Part shown: piece by piece, positions 41,007 through 41,515 of the stretch
How positions within the stretch are numbered: position 1 is the stretch's first letter
Layout of the letters: every line of letters starts with the position of its first letter
DNA from: Deltaproteobacteria bacterium
GTDB taxonomy: Bacteria; Myxococcota_A; UBA9042
Length of the DNA: 41,515 nucleotides
Assembly (NCBI GenBank): GCA_016875335.1
Contig: VGRO01000033.1
Coordinates: 1 to 41,515, forward strand
Reading direction: 5' to 3'
Translations under genes and position numbers: made by a program
The notes under the pieces: generated by a model
The model's input: the letters and a program-made list of their open reading frames with translations, nothing else
Told to the model about the DNA's origin: nothing
The model's database searches: none

Positions 41007-41107
41007 GCGGTTCGGGCCGCCCGGACAGACCATCCGCTGCAATTCCATGTGGATCGGTCGGTCAACAAGGGCAGTTCCTCACAGTTTTCGCTGTGACCCT
41101 GCTGCGC

Positions 41108-41113
41108 TACGCT
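41108..41113 (+). promoter_or_regulatory. -10 candidate for the zinc-ribbon gene
   Basis: TACGCT at 41108-41113 with a poor -35 (TTTTCG at 41085-41090, 17 nt spacer). The start codon at 41145 has AAGGAG at 41132-41137. Confidence 0.3.
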
Positions 41114-41144
41114 ACGGACGCGCTGGAGCGCAAGGAGCCCCGCA

Positions 41145-41515
41145 ATGGCCTCGGACCAACGGCAATGCCCACGCTGCAAGACCTGGAACCTGCGGGCGCG
41201 CACCAACTGCAGCCAGTGCGGCGCCGTCATGCTCGGCGTTGCGGCGATCGACATCGAGGCGATGGTACGCGGCGACAGCGCGCCTGTGGAGATCGCCGCA
41301 CCGATGGCCGGCGACGACGAACTGCGGCAGACCATGGAGGCCTTGCGCAACGCCGGCGCGGCGCGGCAAGCGACTGGCGCAACCCAGGCAGGCAGCGGGT
41401 GCGCCGGGTGCCTGGGCAAGGTCCTGCTGCTCGGGGTCATCGTGGCAGGCGGCGCCACCATCGTTGCCATCAATGCGTCAGAGTCGGAACTGGGGGTCAA
41501 GATCCGCGATGTCTG
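41145..41515 (+). CDS. zinc-ribbon membrane protein (partial, runs off the window)
   Basis: ATG 41145 with AAGGAG upstream opens a frame that has no stop before the window ends (123 codons seen). The N-terminus carries a zinc-ribbon-like CPRCKTWN...CSQCGA, two CxxC knuckles with a 12-residue spacing. An acidic middle follows, then CAGC and a membrane helix (GKVLLLGVIVAGGATIVAIN, residues about 89-108). The part after it is outside or periplasmic and incomplete. Proteins of this shape are common in Myxococcota and mostly unnamed. It is divergent from the mtnB operon. Confidence 0.72.
   Translation, partial: MASDQRQCPRCKTWNLRARTNCSQCGAVMLGVAAIDIEAMVRGDSAPVEIAAPMAGDDELRQTMEALRNAGAARQATGATQAGSGCAGCLGKVLLLGVIVAGGATIVAINASESELGVKIRDV

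Overview
The window is GC-rich DNA of a Gram-negative bacterium, coding on both strands and at high density. It holds 34 complete or near-complete genes plus a gene fragment at each end. Several traits point to a Myxococcota/'deltaproteobacterial' lineage. There are many lipoproteins with long Ala/Asp-rich linkers, a matrixin-type protease followed by nine Cys-rich repeats and a MYXO-CTERM-like tail, a degenerate matrixin relative, and an AgmX/TonB-like C-terminal domain. This is inferred from gene content only; no rRNA or tRNA gene was seen, and the species cannot be named.

Layout. 1-3636: a histidine kinase with a degenerate N-terminal receiver, followed by a REC-PAS-GGDEF-EAL cyclic-di-GMP protein. 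3729-6995: polyphosphate kinase 1 with a closely coupled RlmN-type radical SAM rRNA methylase. 7068-10241: a secreted beta-rich protein, an MBL-fold hydrolase and a TerC membrane protein. 10426-13359: a tightly coupled cassette of a small Cys-rich membrane protein, a cysteine desulfurase, an IscU/NifU-like scaffold and a radical SAM/SPASM-like enzyme. 13459-18582: the nine-repeat matrixin, a convergent MFS transporter and an HExxH lipoprotein. Two approximately 40-bp direct repeats (18655-18773) lie just upstream of the lipoprotein promoter. 18804-25390: a plant-type FNR-like reductase, a TPR protein with an outer-membrane lipoprotein, a TMTC-like membrane protein and a secreted PI-PLC-like protein. 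25564-30372: a MaoC hydratase, a DUF1648-type membrane protein overlapping an Asp/Ala-rich lipoprotein, the degenerate matrixin, a second radical SAM enzyme and a TonB-C-like protein.

30524-31519 is a LegB-like nucleotide-sugar dehydratase. Immediately after it come two abutting palindromic elements that share CTAG boundaries: a 400-bp unit with 17-bp terminal inverted repeats and a 57-bp hairpin unit. They fill most of the only gene-free stretch longer than 300 bp (31520-32210). 32211-38494 is a probable operon: carboxyltransferase, biotin carboxylase/BCCP, a BKACE-family beta-keto acid cleavage enzyme, a lipoprotein, and a beta-barrel-like protein whose reading frame is broken at a G6 tract. 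38505-40946 (minus strand) is a methionine-salvage operon (mtnB, mtnD, aminotransferase). The window ends inside a zinc-ribbon membrane protein.

Candidate promoters read by eye share a TTGNNN - N16-18 - TACNNT look. Three of them place the -10 box only 6-7 nt before an ATG, which suggests leaderless transcripts.
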